Below, one piece after another: positions 50,336 through 59,662 of a stretch of 64,000 bases of DNA. Source of the DNA: Bacillus oleivorans (lineage in GTDB: Bacteria > Bacillota > Bacilli > Bacillales > JC228); the NCBI RefSeq assembly GCF_900207585.1, contig NZ_OAOP01000009.1:1-64000 (forward strand), read 5' to 3'. The position numbers were made by a program, and so were the translations under genes. Every line of letters begins with the position of its first letter. Positions within the stretch are counted from its first letter, which is position 1. Under the pieces are notes generated by a model. It had not been told where the DNA came from. It made no database searches and worked only from the letters and a program-made list of their open reading frames with translations.

Positions 50336-52186
50336 ATGAATGCCTATTTACTCTCTCAGTTATCCGATCATTCCGTTATTTGGATAAGAGGAATGGAGGA
50401 GATAAACAATAGTGCAGTGGAAGATACAAATGGGATCATTTTCAATTTTCAAGTAAATGATCGATCTTTTTTGCCATATTACACGATTGGTCAGCTTCTT
50501 AAGCAAATGGGAACTATATATTCCGAAAAAACGGAAAAGATGGATGAGGTTGATTTTGCATTTGAACATTTAATGAATTCTTGGAAAAGGATGGATATGA
50601 GTTCAGACTCCGTTATCTACAGCATCATTCGCAGGATTAGCCGGGAATCCAGTGCTACTTCCAAATTAATTGATCAAGTGGCTGAAAAAATAGTCGAGAT
50701 GGTTGATGAGATTTTTTTAAGCCAAGGAAAAAAGCTTATCATCGTTATAAATTCTTCAGAATGGATCGATCGACCATCCTTAAGAGTTTTACATAGAATT
50801 TTTAAACTTTTATCCCCTTCTAAATTTAAACTAATACTGGGATTCACTGGGGATGTCCCTTCCAAATTTGAATTGAATGATCCGTTTAATATGGTTGAAA
50901 GTATTTCTGTAGCGAGAACGAGAATATTTAAGAGATTGTTAGCAGAGCAGAAACCGCTGATTGTTGGAGATATAAAAAACCAAATTGATTTTTCTGATTA
51001 TCATTTTTTAGGGACAGAAAATGGACTTATGTCTGATGCTGCGATTGCACTTATTACTCAAAACTACGAAAACGCTTTTTTAGCTTGCGATCGGGTTTTA
51101 ATACCCGGGAAAATGAAAACAGAAGAAATATTCAGGATAATTGGTTTGGTGCATGCTAACTTAAGTTTATATGAGGCTGCTTATTCTGCATTCCAAGAAG
51201 CTTTAAAATACGAAGACCATGGTCCAAAAAGAGCTCATATAGAATGTTTGGCAGCATTATTGGCGGTTAAGCGATTTTATAATTTGGACATTGCCCGTAC
51301 TCATTATGAGGAAGCATTAAAATTTGTAGATGAGTCAGATACAATCAATCGACTCGAAAAAGGCTGGATTCTTAATGGAATGAGTTTTATGGAAACTGTT
51401 GCTGCAAGTAAATTTGAAGGAGAAGAAAAAAATAACCTTTATGACAGTGTTCTGAAAAGAGAACTGGAAGCATTAGCTTTAATTAAAAATCAAAAAGATA
51501 GTGCATCTCTTTATTTAAAATATAATTTAATGTCTAACATAACTTTTTTATTAGAGATTCGCAGAGATTATAAGAGTGCTGTGGAATTCTGGAAATCCGC
51601 ATTTACTAAATTAATAGGTGATGAAACAGGGTATCTTTATCGAACAGGAATGCTATCTTGGAAGGCTGGTCAAATTGAAGAAGGTGTTCATTACCTGAAA
51701 AAATCCTATCAGACCGCCTTGTCCCAGAAAGATAGACTTGATTCAGAAAGTATAGTATATGCATTAGGGTATGTAAATTTAGATATAGGCAACTATGGGG
51801 AAGCAGTTAAATTCTTCAGTGAGGGTTTAAAAATTTCTTTCATTCTTAGAGAATATACCCAAATTGAAGAGCATATGAAAGGTTATTTACGTGCAAGCGC
51901 GTTGGAAGGGAAATTGGATGAAAATATTACCACTTTAAAAGCTATTTGTGCTAATTTTTATGGAAATTTATCTGAAGATATTTCTGAATTTTTTAAAAAC
52001 GAAACCCCTCTATTGAGGGAAATCATTTTTAAAAAGCCTTTGCGTCATCCAAAAACAAAACTCTCGTCATACCATCCTTCTGTTGACCTTGAAGCTGTGC
52101 CTGAAATAGACATGAACGAATATCTAATCAGAAACAGTAAGGAAAGCAGTACTGAAAAAATGAGGAAAATTTTGACTAGGAGTTGA
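50336..52186 (+). CDS. Degenerate STAND-like ATPase fold with TPR repeats
   Basis: 616 residues, first large gene of the peptide cluster; GGAGGG lies before ATG. Residues about 125-185 (KLIIVINSSEWIDRPSLRVLHRIFKLL...KLILGFTGD) look like the Walker B to sensor-1 part of STAND/LuxR-type ATPases, where DD(A/I)HW(A)D is expected. No Walker A P-loop (GxxxxGK[ST]) precedes it, and no room exists upstream for a longer N-terminus. From about 230 to 520 it is built of TPR-like helical pairs (YEAAYSAFQEALKYEDH, YKSAVEFWKSAFTKL, YGEAVKFFSEGLKIS). No DNA-binding domain is seen at the C-terminus. It is probably a scaffold or peptide-binding protein; the role is unknown. Confidence 0.75.
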   Translation: MNAYLLSQLSDHSVIWIRGMEEINNSAVEDTNGIIFNFQVNDRSFLPYYTIGQLLKQMGTIYSEKTEKMDEVDFAFEHLMNSWKRMDMSSDSVIYSIIRRISRESSATSKLIDQVAEKIVEMVDEIFLSQGKKLIIVINSSEWIDRPSLRVLHRIFKLLSPSKFKLILGFTGDVPSKFELNDPFNMVESISVARTRIFKRLLAEQKPLIVGDIKNQIDFSDYHFLGTENGLMSDAAIALITQNYENAFLACDRVLIPGKMKTEEIFRIIGLVHANLSLYEAAYSAFQEALKYEDHGPKRAHIECLAALLAVKRFYNLDIARTHYEEALKFVDESDTINRLEKGWILNGMSFMETVAASKFEGEEKNNLYDSVLKRELEALALIKNQKDSASLYLKYNLMSNITFLLEIRRDYKSAVEFWKSAFTKLIGDETGYLYRTGMLSWKAGQIEEGVHYLKKSYQTALSQKDRLDSESIVYALGYVNLDIGNYGEAVKFFSEGLKISFILREYTQIEEHMKGYLRASALEGKLDENITTLKAICANFYGNLSEDISEFFKNETPLLREIIFKKPLRHPKTKLSSYHPSVDLEAVPEIDMNEYLIRNSKESSTEKMRKILTRS

Positions 52187-52192
52187 TAGGAA

Positions 52193-52777
52193 ATGGGAAA
52201 ACAGACTTTATTAGTTTGTGGAAGTATGAAACCTGGACCAGGCAAAGATAGTAAATCTGCTGCACGTGAGTTACTTAATATCGTAAAGAAAGCATTTGAT
52301 GATTATAATTATGGTCAATATAAGGTTCTCGATTTACGCGATTTGAAATTACCCTTTTTTGACGGAAGAGATACGAAAGAATATCTAAATGAACATGTAG
52401 ATGACTTATATCATTCAATGCTTGAAGCAGAACATATTATTATCTCTGCACCTTCCTATTGGAAATCAGTTGCAGGGGCTGTAATTAACGCGATCAATAT
52501 TATTGGTGGTCCTTTGTATGATTTCCCTGAGAAAAAAGAATTATTGATTGGGAAGAAAGTATCTTTAATTGTCGTAGGGGCTGAATTTGCGGATGCTGTT
52601 CATGGGGCATCCCAATTGCGTAATTCTTTTACTTCCATGGGTGCTAACGTCCTTCGAAAGGAAATAATGGTAGGAAATTTACGAAACTTAAGCGTAAAAG
52701 AACAAAAAAATTTAGTTACTGATTTATATAACCTTGGAAAAAATATTGCTTTAAATTCAGGAGAGTATGTAGTATGA
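52193..52777 (+). CDS. NADPH-dependent FMN reductase-like flavoprotein 1
   Basis: 194 residues with the flavodoxin-like fold of the NADPH-dependent FMN reductase family. The phosphate loop is LLVCGSMKPGPGKDSKSA, and APSYWKSVAGAVINAINIIGG matches the flavin-contacting loop. It starts 6 bp after the TPR gene and overlaps the methyltransferase start (ATGA). It could reduce flavin for another enzyme or oxidise/reduce the product itself. A second, divergent member ends the same cluster. Confidence 0.82.
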   Translation: MGKQTLLVCGSMKPGPGKDSKSAARELLNIVKKAFDDYNYGQYKVLDLRDLKLPFFDGRDTKEYLNEHVDDLYHSMLEAEHIIISAPSYWKSVAGAVINAINIIGGPLYDFPEKKELLIGKKVSLIVVGAEFADAVHGASQLRNSFTSMGANVLRKEIMVGNLRNLSVKEQKNLVTDLYNLGKNIALNSGEYVV

Positions 52778-53457
52778 ATAAAATGCCAATTACAATGCAA
52801 CCAATTGATATTAAAGTCAGTCAAATAGTAGACAAGCTAGTACAGCATAATGTTCTCTATTCGGATACCCATTTTCAAAGCGAAAAATTTCATCAATTTA
52901 AGAAAGGGTTAGTCGGCAAGATACATGTACCGTCTACTACTATTTCACCTATCATGGAACGGATGTTATTTGCCATACCCTCAAGCAGCAACGTCCAAAA
53001 TATAGTGATATTAGGAAGCTATTTCGGTTACGCTGTTTTCTGGCTAGCAGGTGGAATGAATCATTTCGAAAAAGGTAAAGTGGTTGGCTTTGATATAAAT
53101 AAAGAAGCATGTGAAGGTGCTAAAAATAATTTAAAGAATATTGATCTTGATTGGGTTCAAATCAAAAGTGCTGATGCGTTTTCCGGGATTAAGGAATTTG
53201 AAGATTCCAGCATTGATTTAATTTTTATCGATGTTGAGAAAAATGGTTCGAAGTCTGATTATGCTCTTCTTTTGGATACTTGGTATAGCAAGCTGAAACC
53301 GGGAGCGTTAGTTTTGGCACATGACCCTGTCGTTGAAAAATTCTCCGAAGATTTTAAAAAATATAATGAACGTATTGAAGATAAGCACAGATTTTCTGTC
53401 TCCGTAACATTGCCGATTGATCAGTGTGGTTTATGTATTAGCAGAACTATTTATTAA
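52774..53457 (+). CDS. Class I SAM-dependent methyltransferase of the cluster
   Basis: 227 residues of the O-methyltransferase-like (Methyltransf_24) type. SAM motif I is VILGSYFGYAVFWLAGG near 85, the acidic loop VVGFDINKEACEGAKNN follows, DLIFIDVEKNG is near 150 and KPGALVLAHDPV near 180. ATG overlaps the stop of the flavoprotein gene. Methylation of an oxygen or nitrogen on the maturing peptide or product is the simplest reading. The acceptor is unknown. Confidence 0.82.
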   Translation: MNKMPITMQPIDIKVSQIVDKLVQHNVLYSDTHFQSEKFHQFKKGLVGKIHVPSTTISPIMERMLFAIPSSSNVQNIVILGSYFGYAVFWLAGGMNHFEKGKVVGFDINKEACEGAKNNLKNIDLDWVQIKSADAFSGIKEFEDSSIDLIFIDVEKNGSKSDYALLLDTWYSKLKPGALVLAHDPVVEKFSEDFKKYNERIEDKHRFSVSVTLPIDQCGLCISRTIY

Positions 53458-53480
53458 ATGTAGAGGAGCTTGCTTTCATT

Positions 53481-54584
53481 ATGATAAATGTAAGTGACTT
53501 GTCTTTAATTAATCTATCACTTGGAGAAATAAAAGGCGGGCCAAGTGAAAAATTGAGAAAATTTACCTCCTCTAAAGTTTTGGAGGAGTGGCAGGGCTAT
53601 ACAAGCCCTTATGGAATTTATGAATTACGCAGGGCCATACTTGATCACTTTCAACCTCTATATCAAAATAAACTGCAATTAAGTCAAGTATTAGTAACGG
53701 CAGGAGCATCAATGGCTTTAACATCAGTGTATTATTTAATTTCTAATAAAAGATTACTTATCCCCAATATAGGTTTCCCTTTATATAGAAAAACAGCTGC
53801 TCAATTAGGTGTACAATTGACTGAATATCATATTGGTCCCGAAAAAAACTGGAATCTTACAATTCAGCAAATAGAAGAGGGATTTAAAAGCGGAATAAGA
53901 GCATTGATCTGGAATAATCCTAACAACCCCCTCGGATTTATAGCGCCTAGCTATGTGGTTGAGGAAATGTGTGAATTATGTAAAAGATATAAAGCCTTAT
54001 GTATTACGGATGAGGTCTATCGAGAATTTAACGGCGCGGTTGCAGTAACTAGTCCGAGTGAAATTATCCCAAATCAAACTATTTTTATTTATAGCTTTTC
54101 CAAATCTTATGGGCTAGCCGGTATTAGAGTGGGTTGTGTAATAGCTCATCCACAAATTATTGAGGGATTAAGGGAGGTTCATTGGAATTCGGGGATGTCT
54201 GTCTCTTGGATTGGTCAAGAAATTGCTAAGTATGCAATTGAATCACTACCTGATTACCCACATGACCTGTCTCAAAAAGTAAAAAAGCGCTTAAATAATG
54301 CAGTAATTTTTTTTCGGGAGAAGGATATACCATTTTATTTCCCAGATGGCGGAATTTATATCTGTATAGATACAAAAGATTTAGGAATAGATTCTGCACA
54401 TTTCACAACAATTGTTAGGGAAAAGGCAAATTTACAATTAATGCCCGGGATGGCCTTCGGCAAAGAAAGTGCATCGATTGTTCGGCTAAATGCAGGGGTT
54501 GAAGATGATATATTTCATGAAGCTTTACAAAGAGTTGAACATGTTTATGCAGACCAAAAAGGCTTAAAGGAGACTTATGAATGA
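53481..54584 (+). CDS. PLP-dependent aminotransferase (class I/II)
   Basis: 367-residue fold-type I aminotransferase. The substrate/cofactor motif is WNNPNNPLGF near 146, the PLP-phosphate Asp-Tyr region ITDEVYREF lies near 180 and the Schiff-base lysine is in IYSFSKSYGLAGIRVG near 207. AGAGGAG lies upstream. Its stop overlaps the next start (ATGA). In the cluster it could transaminate an amino acid released from the peptide, or act on an oxidised side chain. Confidence 0.87.
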   Translation: MINVSDLSLINLSLGEIKGGPSEKLRKFTSSKVLEEWQGYTSPYGIYELRRAILDHFQPLYQNKLQLSQVLVTAGASMALTSVYYLISNKRLLIPNIGFPLYRKTAAQLGVQLTEYHIGPEKNWNLTIQQIEEGFKSGIRALIWNNPNNPLGFIAPSYVVEEMCELCKRYKALCITDEVYREFNGAVAVTSPSEIIPNQTIFIYSFSKSYGLAGIRVGCVIAHPQIIEGLREVHWNSGMSVSWIGQEIAKYAIESLPDYPHDLSQKVKKRLNNAVIFFREKDIPFYFPDGGIYICIDTKDLGIDSAHFTTIVREKANLQLMPGMAFGKESASIVRLNAGVEDDIFHEALQRVEHVYADQKGLKETYE

Positions 54585-55519
54585 CCACTTTAATTATTGG
54601 AGGCGGGTTAATAGGAGCTCATGTAGCACGGGAAATCGTTAATCAAAGAAAAGGAAATTTTATAATACTAGCCCATCGAATTGATCTTAGTTATATGAAT
54701 TCGATTACTTCGATTAAAGGTGATCAGACGATAGAAAGAGCAATTACGAATTATGAAGATTTATCAAACATAATTAACTACTATCATATTAAAAATATAG
54801 TAATAGCGGCCGGCTCCCTGCATCCTTCCTTTAAAAAACATTCAGGAGCAGCGATATTAAATGAAAGCCAATTAATGTTATCGATCCAGACTGCATTGTT
54901 TAGACATTTCATCGATAATTTGGTATATATCAGTTCACTTGGTGTTTATGGTATTAGTGAGGAAAGAACAGAAGAAAGCCTCCCAGCCCCATACTCCAGT
55001 TACGGCATAACAAAGTTATATAATGAGCAAATTGTAAAAACAATTGCTCAGTATACGAACTGTAGAGTACTAGTAATAAGAGCTTGTGGTACAGTTGGCC
55101 CCAATCCCAATTTAAGTGGTAATTGGATGAGTAGTGCATTAAATAAAGTGATTCGATCTAATGATCAACAGGTGGAGTTAGATGATGCTTTATATAGTCC
55201 AAATGAATTCTTAGATGTTAGAGATTTATCTAGTTTTATTGTAAATAACCTAGAAAAAGGAAAATGTCTTGATATTGTAAATCTCGGTCCCGGCAAAGTA
55301 ACAGATGGAAGGGAACTTGTAATAGAATTAAAGAAAATTTTCCATAAGAATTATACATACAGAAATAGGAATGATATTTTCTCAAAGACTAGCGAGCCAT
55401 TACCGATAAATAAAGCTATTAAAGATTATAATTTTTCTCCAAAATACAATCTTAAAAGAACTTTAAAGTATATAGGGGAGTACTATGGAAAAATATGTAT
55501 TAGAGCGAACAGAAATTAA
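54581..55519 (+). CDS. NAD-dependent epimerase/dehydratase (extended SDR)
   Basis: 312 residues. The N-terminal nucleotide-binding motif is TLIIGGGLIGAHVAREI (GxGxxGxxxA type), SSLGVYG near 115 contains the catalytic Ser region and SSYGITKLYNEQ near 143 supplies YxxxK. DVRDLSSFIVNNL and LGPGKVTDGRELV are typical of sugar-nucleotide epimerase-like enzymes. Translation is coupled: ATG overlaps the aminotransferase stop and its end overlaps the M16 gene by 35 bp. It may reduce or epimerise a carbonyl intermediate. Confidence 0.85.
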   Translation: MTTLIIGGGLIGAHVAREIVNQRKGNFIILAHRIDLSYMNSITSIKGDQTIERAITNYEDLSNIINYYHIKNIVIAAGSLHPSFKKHSGAAILNESQLMLSIQTALFRHFIDNLVYISSLGVYGISEERTEESLPAPYSSYGITKLYNEQIVKTIAQYTNCRVLVIRACGTVGPNPNLSGNWMSSALNKVIRSNDQQVELDDALYSPNEFLDVRDLSSFIVNNLEKGKCLDIVNLGPGKVTDGRELVIELKKIFHKNYTYRNRNDIFSKTSEPLPINKAIKDYNFSPKYNLKRTLKYIGEYYGKICIRANRN

Positions 55520-57668
55520 TATTGAATCACTTCCTGCCTTACATACTGGAATCGTGAATATAAACTTCCTAATTGGTGCAGCCAATGATCAACTTCCCAC
55601 GGGGTCTGCCCATTTTTTGGAGCATATTTTTTGTTCTGCCCATAATTTTCAGAAAGGGAAGTTAACAGCTCAAACGCAACGGGATGAAACCAATTACTAT
55701 TTCTATATTCCAGAGGAAAACATAGATTCTATTTTTAAATTAAATTGGCAAATCTCAATTGATGGTAAAATATTAGAGCAAGAAAGAAATACGATAATCA
55801 ATGAAATTGAACAATTCAATTTAAATCCTAGGAATAAGGCTTTGGAATACCTTCAATCTCTTGTTTTTAACGGTAAGGGATATGGAAAATCTATATTAGG
55901 CAGTGAAAGACAAATTTCCCAGATTGATAAAATTGAGTTAGAAAGAGGGATAGAGTATTATAGTATTCCTGTATCTATTAATATTATAGGTCCTTGGAAA
56001 AAAGATTATCTAATTGATTGTATTAATAATTCAAGCATTATTAGAAAATCATATTCAAATGATACTAGTCAAATTCATCCTTTAACAATTGGCAGAGGAG
56101 AGACTTCCCTCCCAATAGATATGAAAATTCCCTTTATAGGCGGAGGATGGTATTTAAACTTAAACAAAACTGTCCGACATCATGTTGATATAGTAAAGAA
56201 CATATGGGATATTAGGATAAAAAAATTAAATCCTGAGATTATTTTTAACCTTAGGATTAATCTTTATGAACATGGCGGAATTTTAACAATAGATTCAATC
56301 TCTAACAAAGCGGATAAGGATAGTATTGAAAAAATCATTTCAAATCTGAAACCCTTAATAAGTTTAGAAGAATTTAATAAAGCTTTAGTTAAGATACTTG
56401 TACATGAGCATCGATTATCAGAAGATTTACAAACGAGAATAGCTTATCGGAACTCCTTAGATCATCAGCCTCTTTTAACACTAGAAGAGACTCAAGAAGT
56501 TCAAAAAGTTATTATGAATCATATTCTTACAAATCATGGCCTTTATCTATTACACAATCCGCAAAATAAGATAAGCTATTTTCCCTTACACTATTTAAAC
56601 ATGACAACCCTAAAAGAGAAAAATCTATTTAAAGTAACAGATAATACAAAAGAGAAACAAAAGATAAAAGAGAAGAATAATCCTTCTATATATATAGGAA
56701 GAAAAGGTAGTCTTTACTATACAGCTTGTTCTTCCCCGCTGACAAAAAGATATCACGTGCTATTTCGCATAGATTGTAAGGGAATTGGAAGGCTTTTATT
56801 ACCAAATGAGCTTCCATCAGAGATTTCAATAAGAGGAACCTTAGAAAATGTTAGATATGAAGGTTGGCATACTCTTTACCATATTTCTTTTTTCGAGGAA
56901 AAAAGCATGAAGGAGTCAATTATAAATTCATTAGCCTTTAAGTGGGATCATGAAAGATACGATTCTAAGATTAATGAAGAAAAGTTTATGATAAATCTGG
57001 AAATTGAAATGAAAAGAAGGATTACTAAAGCCTTAAAAACTACACCCAAAAAAGATAAAGCGAATCTCATCGGTATAAGTATTGTTACTCCAGAAGATTC
57101 ATTTATCGATGAAGGCTATTTTGAAAATTTCCCCATTAATGAAAATAAAGCTTTTCTGTTACCTGAAAGGAATATTATAGAAAAAAGGACTATAAAAGCC
57201 AGGTTCCATGGGGTTGCAATCATCTGTCATTTACCGAAACAATCTTTATCTTCATTAATTCTTCAAGAAGCTGCTTTTGGAACGAATACTGCTTTTCCAA
57301 CCTTAGAAAGTTTAGTCCGGAAGAACGGCCTTTCCTATCGAATAGTGCAAAGTTTAATATCCGATAACAATAAATTATATATTTTTTGGGGAATTCAATG
57401 TGACCCTAGTCATACATTTTTATTCAAAGATACTGTGAGGGAATGGATTATTTATCTGGGGAAATATGCTGATGAAGTTGAAAAATGGTTTAAAGATATG
57501 TGGGTGTATTTTAATCCCAAAAAACATAGTTCAATTTTACAATTAAGCAGAGATATCGACAGGATGGGCCAGTACTCCCCGCCAGTTATGACTAATAATC
57601 TAGATTTTAAAGAATTTATAAATGAACTCATGTTAGAAAAATTAACTGAGATTTTTTTCACCAAATGA
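55485..57668 (+). CDS. M16-family zinc metallopeptidase
   Basis: 727 residues, about two M16 half-domains in one chain. The inverted zinc motif HxxEH is intact (SAHFLEHIFCS near 42-46) and the downstream third-ligand Glu lies in ERNTIINEIEQF near 100. The C-terminal half is divergent and lacks the motif, as in PqqF-type and processing-peptidase pairs. AGGGGAG precedes ATG. In PQQ synthesis an M16 protease releases the modified residues from the precursor. A peptide-cleaving role on the 33-mer encoded at 50101 is the natural hypothesis. Confidence 0.85.
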   Translation: MEKYVLERTEINIESLPALHTGIVNINFLIGAANDQLPTGSAHFLEHIFCSAHNFQKGKLTAQTQRDETNYYFYIPEENIDSIFKLNWQISIDGKILEQERNTIINEIEQFNLNPRNKALEYLQSLVFNGKGYGKSILGSERQISQIDKIELERGIEYYSIPVSINIIGPWKKDYLIDCINNSSIIRKSYSNDTSQIHPLTIGRGETSLPIDMKIPFIGGGWYLNLNKTVRHHVDIVKNIWDIRIKKLNPEIIFNLRINLYEHGGILTIDSISNKADKDSIEKIISNLKPLISLEEFNKALVKILVHEHRLSEDLQTRIAYRNSLDHQPLLTLEETQEVQKVIMNHILTNHGLYLLHNPQNKISYFPLHYLNMTTLKEKNLFKVTDNTKEKQKIKEKNNPSIYIGRKGSLYYTACSSPLTKRYHVLFRIDCKGIGRLLLPNELPSEISIRGTLENVRYEGWHTLYHISFFEEKSMKESIINSLAFKWDHERYDSKINEEKFMINLEIEMKRRITKALKTTPKKDKANLIGISIVTPEDSFIDEGYFENFPINENKAFLLPERNIIEKRTIKARFHGVAIICHLPKQSLSSLILQEAAFGTNTAFPTLESLVRKNGLSYRIVQSLISDNNKLYIFWGIQCDPSHTFLFKDTVREWIIYLGKYADEVEKWFKDMWVYFNPKKHSSILQLSRDIDRMGQYSPPVMTNNLDFKEFINELMLEKLTEIFFTK

Positions 57669-57690
57669 AAAAGTTACGAGGGGGAAGAAC

Positions 57691-58926
57691 ATGAATCGGA
57701 ACATCAAATTGCTTTGGGCTGCTGATGCAACTTCTATATTTGGTACGGCCATATATACTTTAGCACTGACGTTGTTGTCTTTTGAATATACAGATTCCGT
57801 TTTTGGAGCGGGAGCCATCCTTTTCACTTCTATCATACCCTACTTTTTCATAGGTATTTTTGCAGGCGTTATTAGCGATCGTGTTGATCGGAAAAAACTT
57901 ATGATTTTATCTGATATTTTGCGTGGGATTTTATCGATTTCCATACCAATCGCATATGATTTAAATATATTAACAATACAACAAATAGTCATTGTCAGCT
58001 TTTTAATTACAACGCTAAGAGCCTTTTTTCATCCGGCAAATCAAGCAAGTGTACCTCTGCTCGTAGATGACATGAAAGATCTTAACAAAGTAAATTCATA
58101 TATAGGTTCCACTCAGAATTTAGGAATGATGCTGGGTCCAACACTTGGCGGGATTCTATTAATATTTAACTTTAATGTTTCACAGCTCTTATATATTGAC
58201 AGTTTAACCTATTTCTTATCAGCTCTATTTATCTACTTTATAAAATTCCCTGAAACTAAAAATGACTCTGGGAGTCATAAAACATCGATTTTAACAGATG
58301 CTTGGAATGGCATTAAATTTATTAGTATTGAAAACAAACCCATAGCAATTATAATGATTGCTTTTGCAACTCAATTGTTAGTTGGGGTTGGTGTAACCCA
58401 ACTGGGGATTCCCAAAATTTTAAGTGCTATAGATATTTCAAGTGACAGTATGTTTGGTTATGTATTATCCGTTATCGCCCTGGCATCTACGATTGCTTCA
58501 TTTTGGTTGGCATCTAGGAAGGTCAAAAGGCCAGTAATCTGGATTTTTACGGGATATGGCATCAGAGGGATCGCTTTTTTTCTTTTAGGTATTGCAAGTG
58601 GGATAGAGAGCATTATTATAGCAGCGGTCATAATTGGATTTGGCAGTACAATTTCTGGCACAACAATGACTACATTATTACAAGTAATGACTCCAAATAA
58701 TATGTTAGGAAAGGTGATGGCAGTAAGATCTAGTATAGGTAACATTGCGGATGCTTTTGCATTCTTAATCGTTGGAGGTATATTGTCAGCATCCTCGTTA
58801 TTTGTAGCTTTTACGATCATAGCTATTTACGTTTTTGCTACCACCGGTTTACTTTCATATTTTTGGTACAGAAGTATAAATAAAAAATCATCGCCACAAG
58901 CTGTTTATGAATCGACTCATTTTTAA
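57691..58926 (+). CDS. MFS exporter of the peptide cluster
   Basis: 411 residues with about 12 transmembrane helices. The loop IFAGVISDRVDRKKLMILSD after helix 2 is the major-facilitator motif A. It resembles small drug or siderophore exporters (EntS-like). GAGGGGG lies before ATG, 22 bp after the peptidase gene. By position it exports the final product or protects the producer. It shares only family-level similarity with the transporter at 43490. Confidence 0.86.
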   Translation: MNRNIKLLWAADATSIFGTAIYTLALTLLSFEYTDSVFGAGAILFTSIIPYFFIGIFAGVISDRVDRKKLMILSDILRGILSISIPIAYDLNILTIQQIVIVSFLITTLRAFFHPANQASVPLLVDDMKDLNKVNSYIGSTQNLGMMLGPTLGGILLIFNFNVSQLLYIDSLTYFLSALFIYFIKFPETKNDSGSHKTSILTDAWNGIKFISIENKPIAIIMIAFATQLLVGVGVTQLGIPKILSAIDISSDSMFGYVLSVIALASTIASFWLASRKVKRPVIWIFTGYGIRGIAFFLLGIASGIESIIIAAVIIGFGSTISGTTMTTLLQVMTPNNMLGKVMAVRSSIGNIADAFAFLIVGGILSASSLFVAFTIIAIYVFATTGLLSYFWYRSINKKSSPQAVYESTHF

Positions 58927-58953
58927 TCTAATTTAAAGAAAAGAGGTTATATC

Positions 58954-59523
58954 GTGTTTAAAGTATTGTTGATATCTGGAAGTCCAGCTAAACCTGCACA
59001 TACTACCGCCTTAGTTAAAGAGGTAGGGTCACAGCTGCAAAAAAAAGGTTGTCAAATTACTATATGGGATTTGCAGGAAAGACCTCTTCCTTTTGTTGAT
59101 CCATATTATCATCATCATCCCGAAAGAAATCCAGATCCAGTAGTAAAAGAATTTGTACAACTTACCATAGAAGCTGATTCTTTTGTTCTTGGGTCACCAA
59201 ACTATCATAATTCTTATTCTGGTATTTTAAAAAATGCATTGGATATATTAAATATGGATAACTTCAATGGTAAACCCGTGGGTCTTGTTGCAAATGGTGG
59301 GGGAATCAGGAGTACTCAACCTTTAGATCATTTGCGAATTGTAGTTCGGGGTTTGCTGGGATTAGCTATTCCCATGCAAATTGCAGCTTGTAAAAGTGAT
59401 TTTACTTTACAAGGAGAAACCTATATGATTAATTCAAGTGATATAAATAACCGTATAGCTGCTTTTACTAACCAATTAATAAATTATATGGAGAAACTAA
59501 ATAATAAATCATACATAAAATAA
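58954..59523 (+). CDS. NADPH-dependent FMN reductase-like flavoprotein 2
   Basis: 189 residues starting at GTG 58954 with AAGAGG upstream. Flavodoxin-like fold: the N-terminal phosphate loop is LLISGSPAKPAHTTALVKEV, and LGSPNYHNSYSGILKNALDIL is the second flavin loop. VANGGGIRSTQPLDHLR follows near 108. Similar in type to azobenzene/quinone reductases. Last gene of the cluster, before a strong terminator. Two different flavin reductases in one cluster point to redox chemistry on the product. Confidence 0.85.
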   Translation: MFKVLLISGSPAKPAHTTALVKEVGSQLQKKGCQITIWDLQERPLPFVDPYYHHHPERNPDPVVKEFVQLTIEADSFVLGSPNYHNSYSGILKNALDILNMDNFNGKPVGLVANGGGIRSTQPLDHLRIVVRGLLGLAIPMQIAACKSDFTLQGETYMINSSDINNRIAAFTNQLINYMEKLNNKSYIK

Positions 59524-59530
59524 TTAACTT

Positions 59531-59585
59531 AGAATAGAAGGAAAAGCACGGAATGTTAATTCGTGCTTTTTCTTCTATTCTTGGT
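59531..59585 (+). terminator. Terminator at the end of the peptide cluster
   Basis: Long stem AGAATAGAAGGAAAAGCACG/CGTGCTTTTTCTTCTATTCT with loop GAATGTTAATT. The inner stem is followed by TTTTTC. Confidence 0.88.
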
Positions 59586-59615
59586 TTAAGAAAAAACATT
59601 TTGATGTTTTTCGGA

Positions 59616-59655
59616 AATAAAGAAAGTGAATGCATAATAATAGCACTCACTTTCA
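59616..59655 (-). terminator. Terminator of the minus-strand GNAT gene
   Basis: Stem GAAAGTGA..TGC / GCA..TCACTTTC; on the minus strand it is followed by TTTATTTCC. Convergent with the cluster terminator. Confidence 0.7.
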
Positions 59656-59662
59656 CAGATTC

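Noticed and set aside
50101-59523. Lanthipeptide, sactipeptide or thiopeptide cluster
   Set aside because: The peptide has no cysteine, and no LanB, LanM, LanC, radical SAM or YcaO gene is present.
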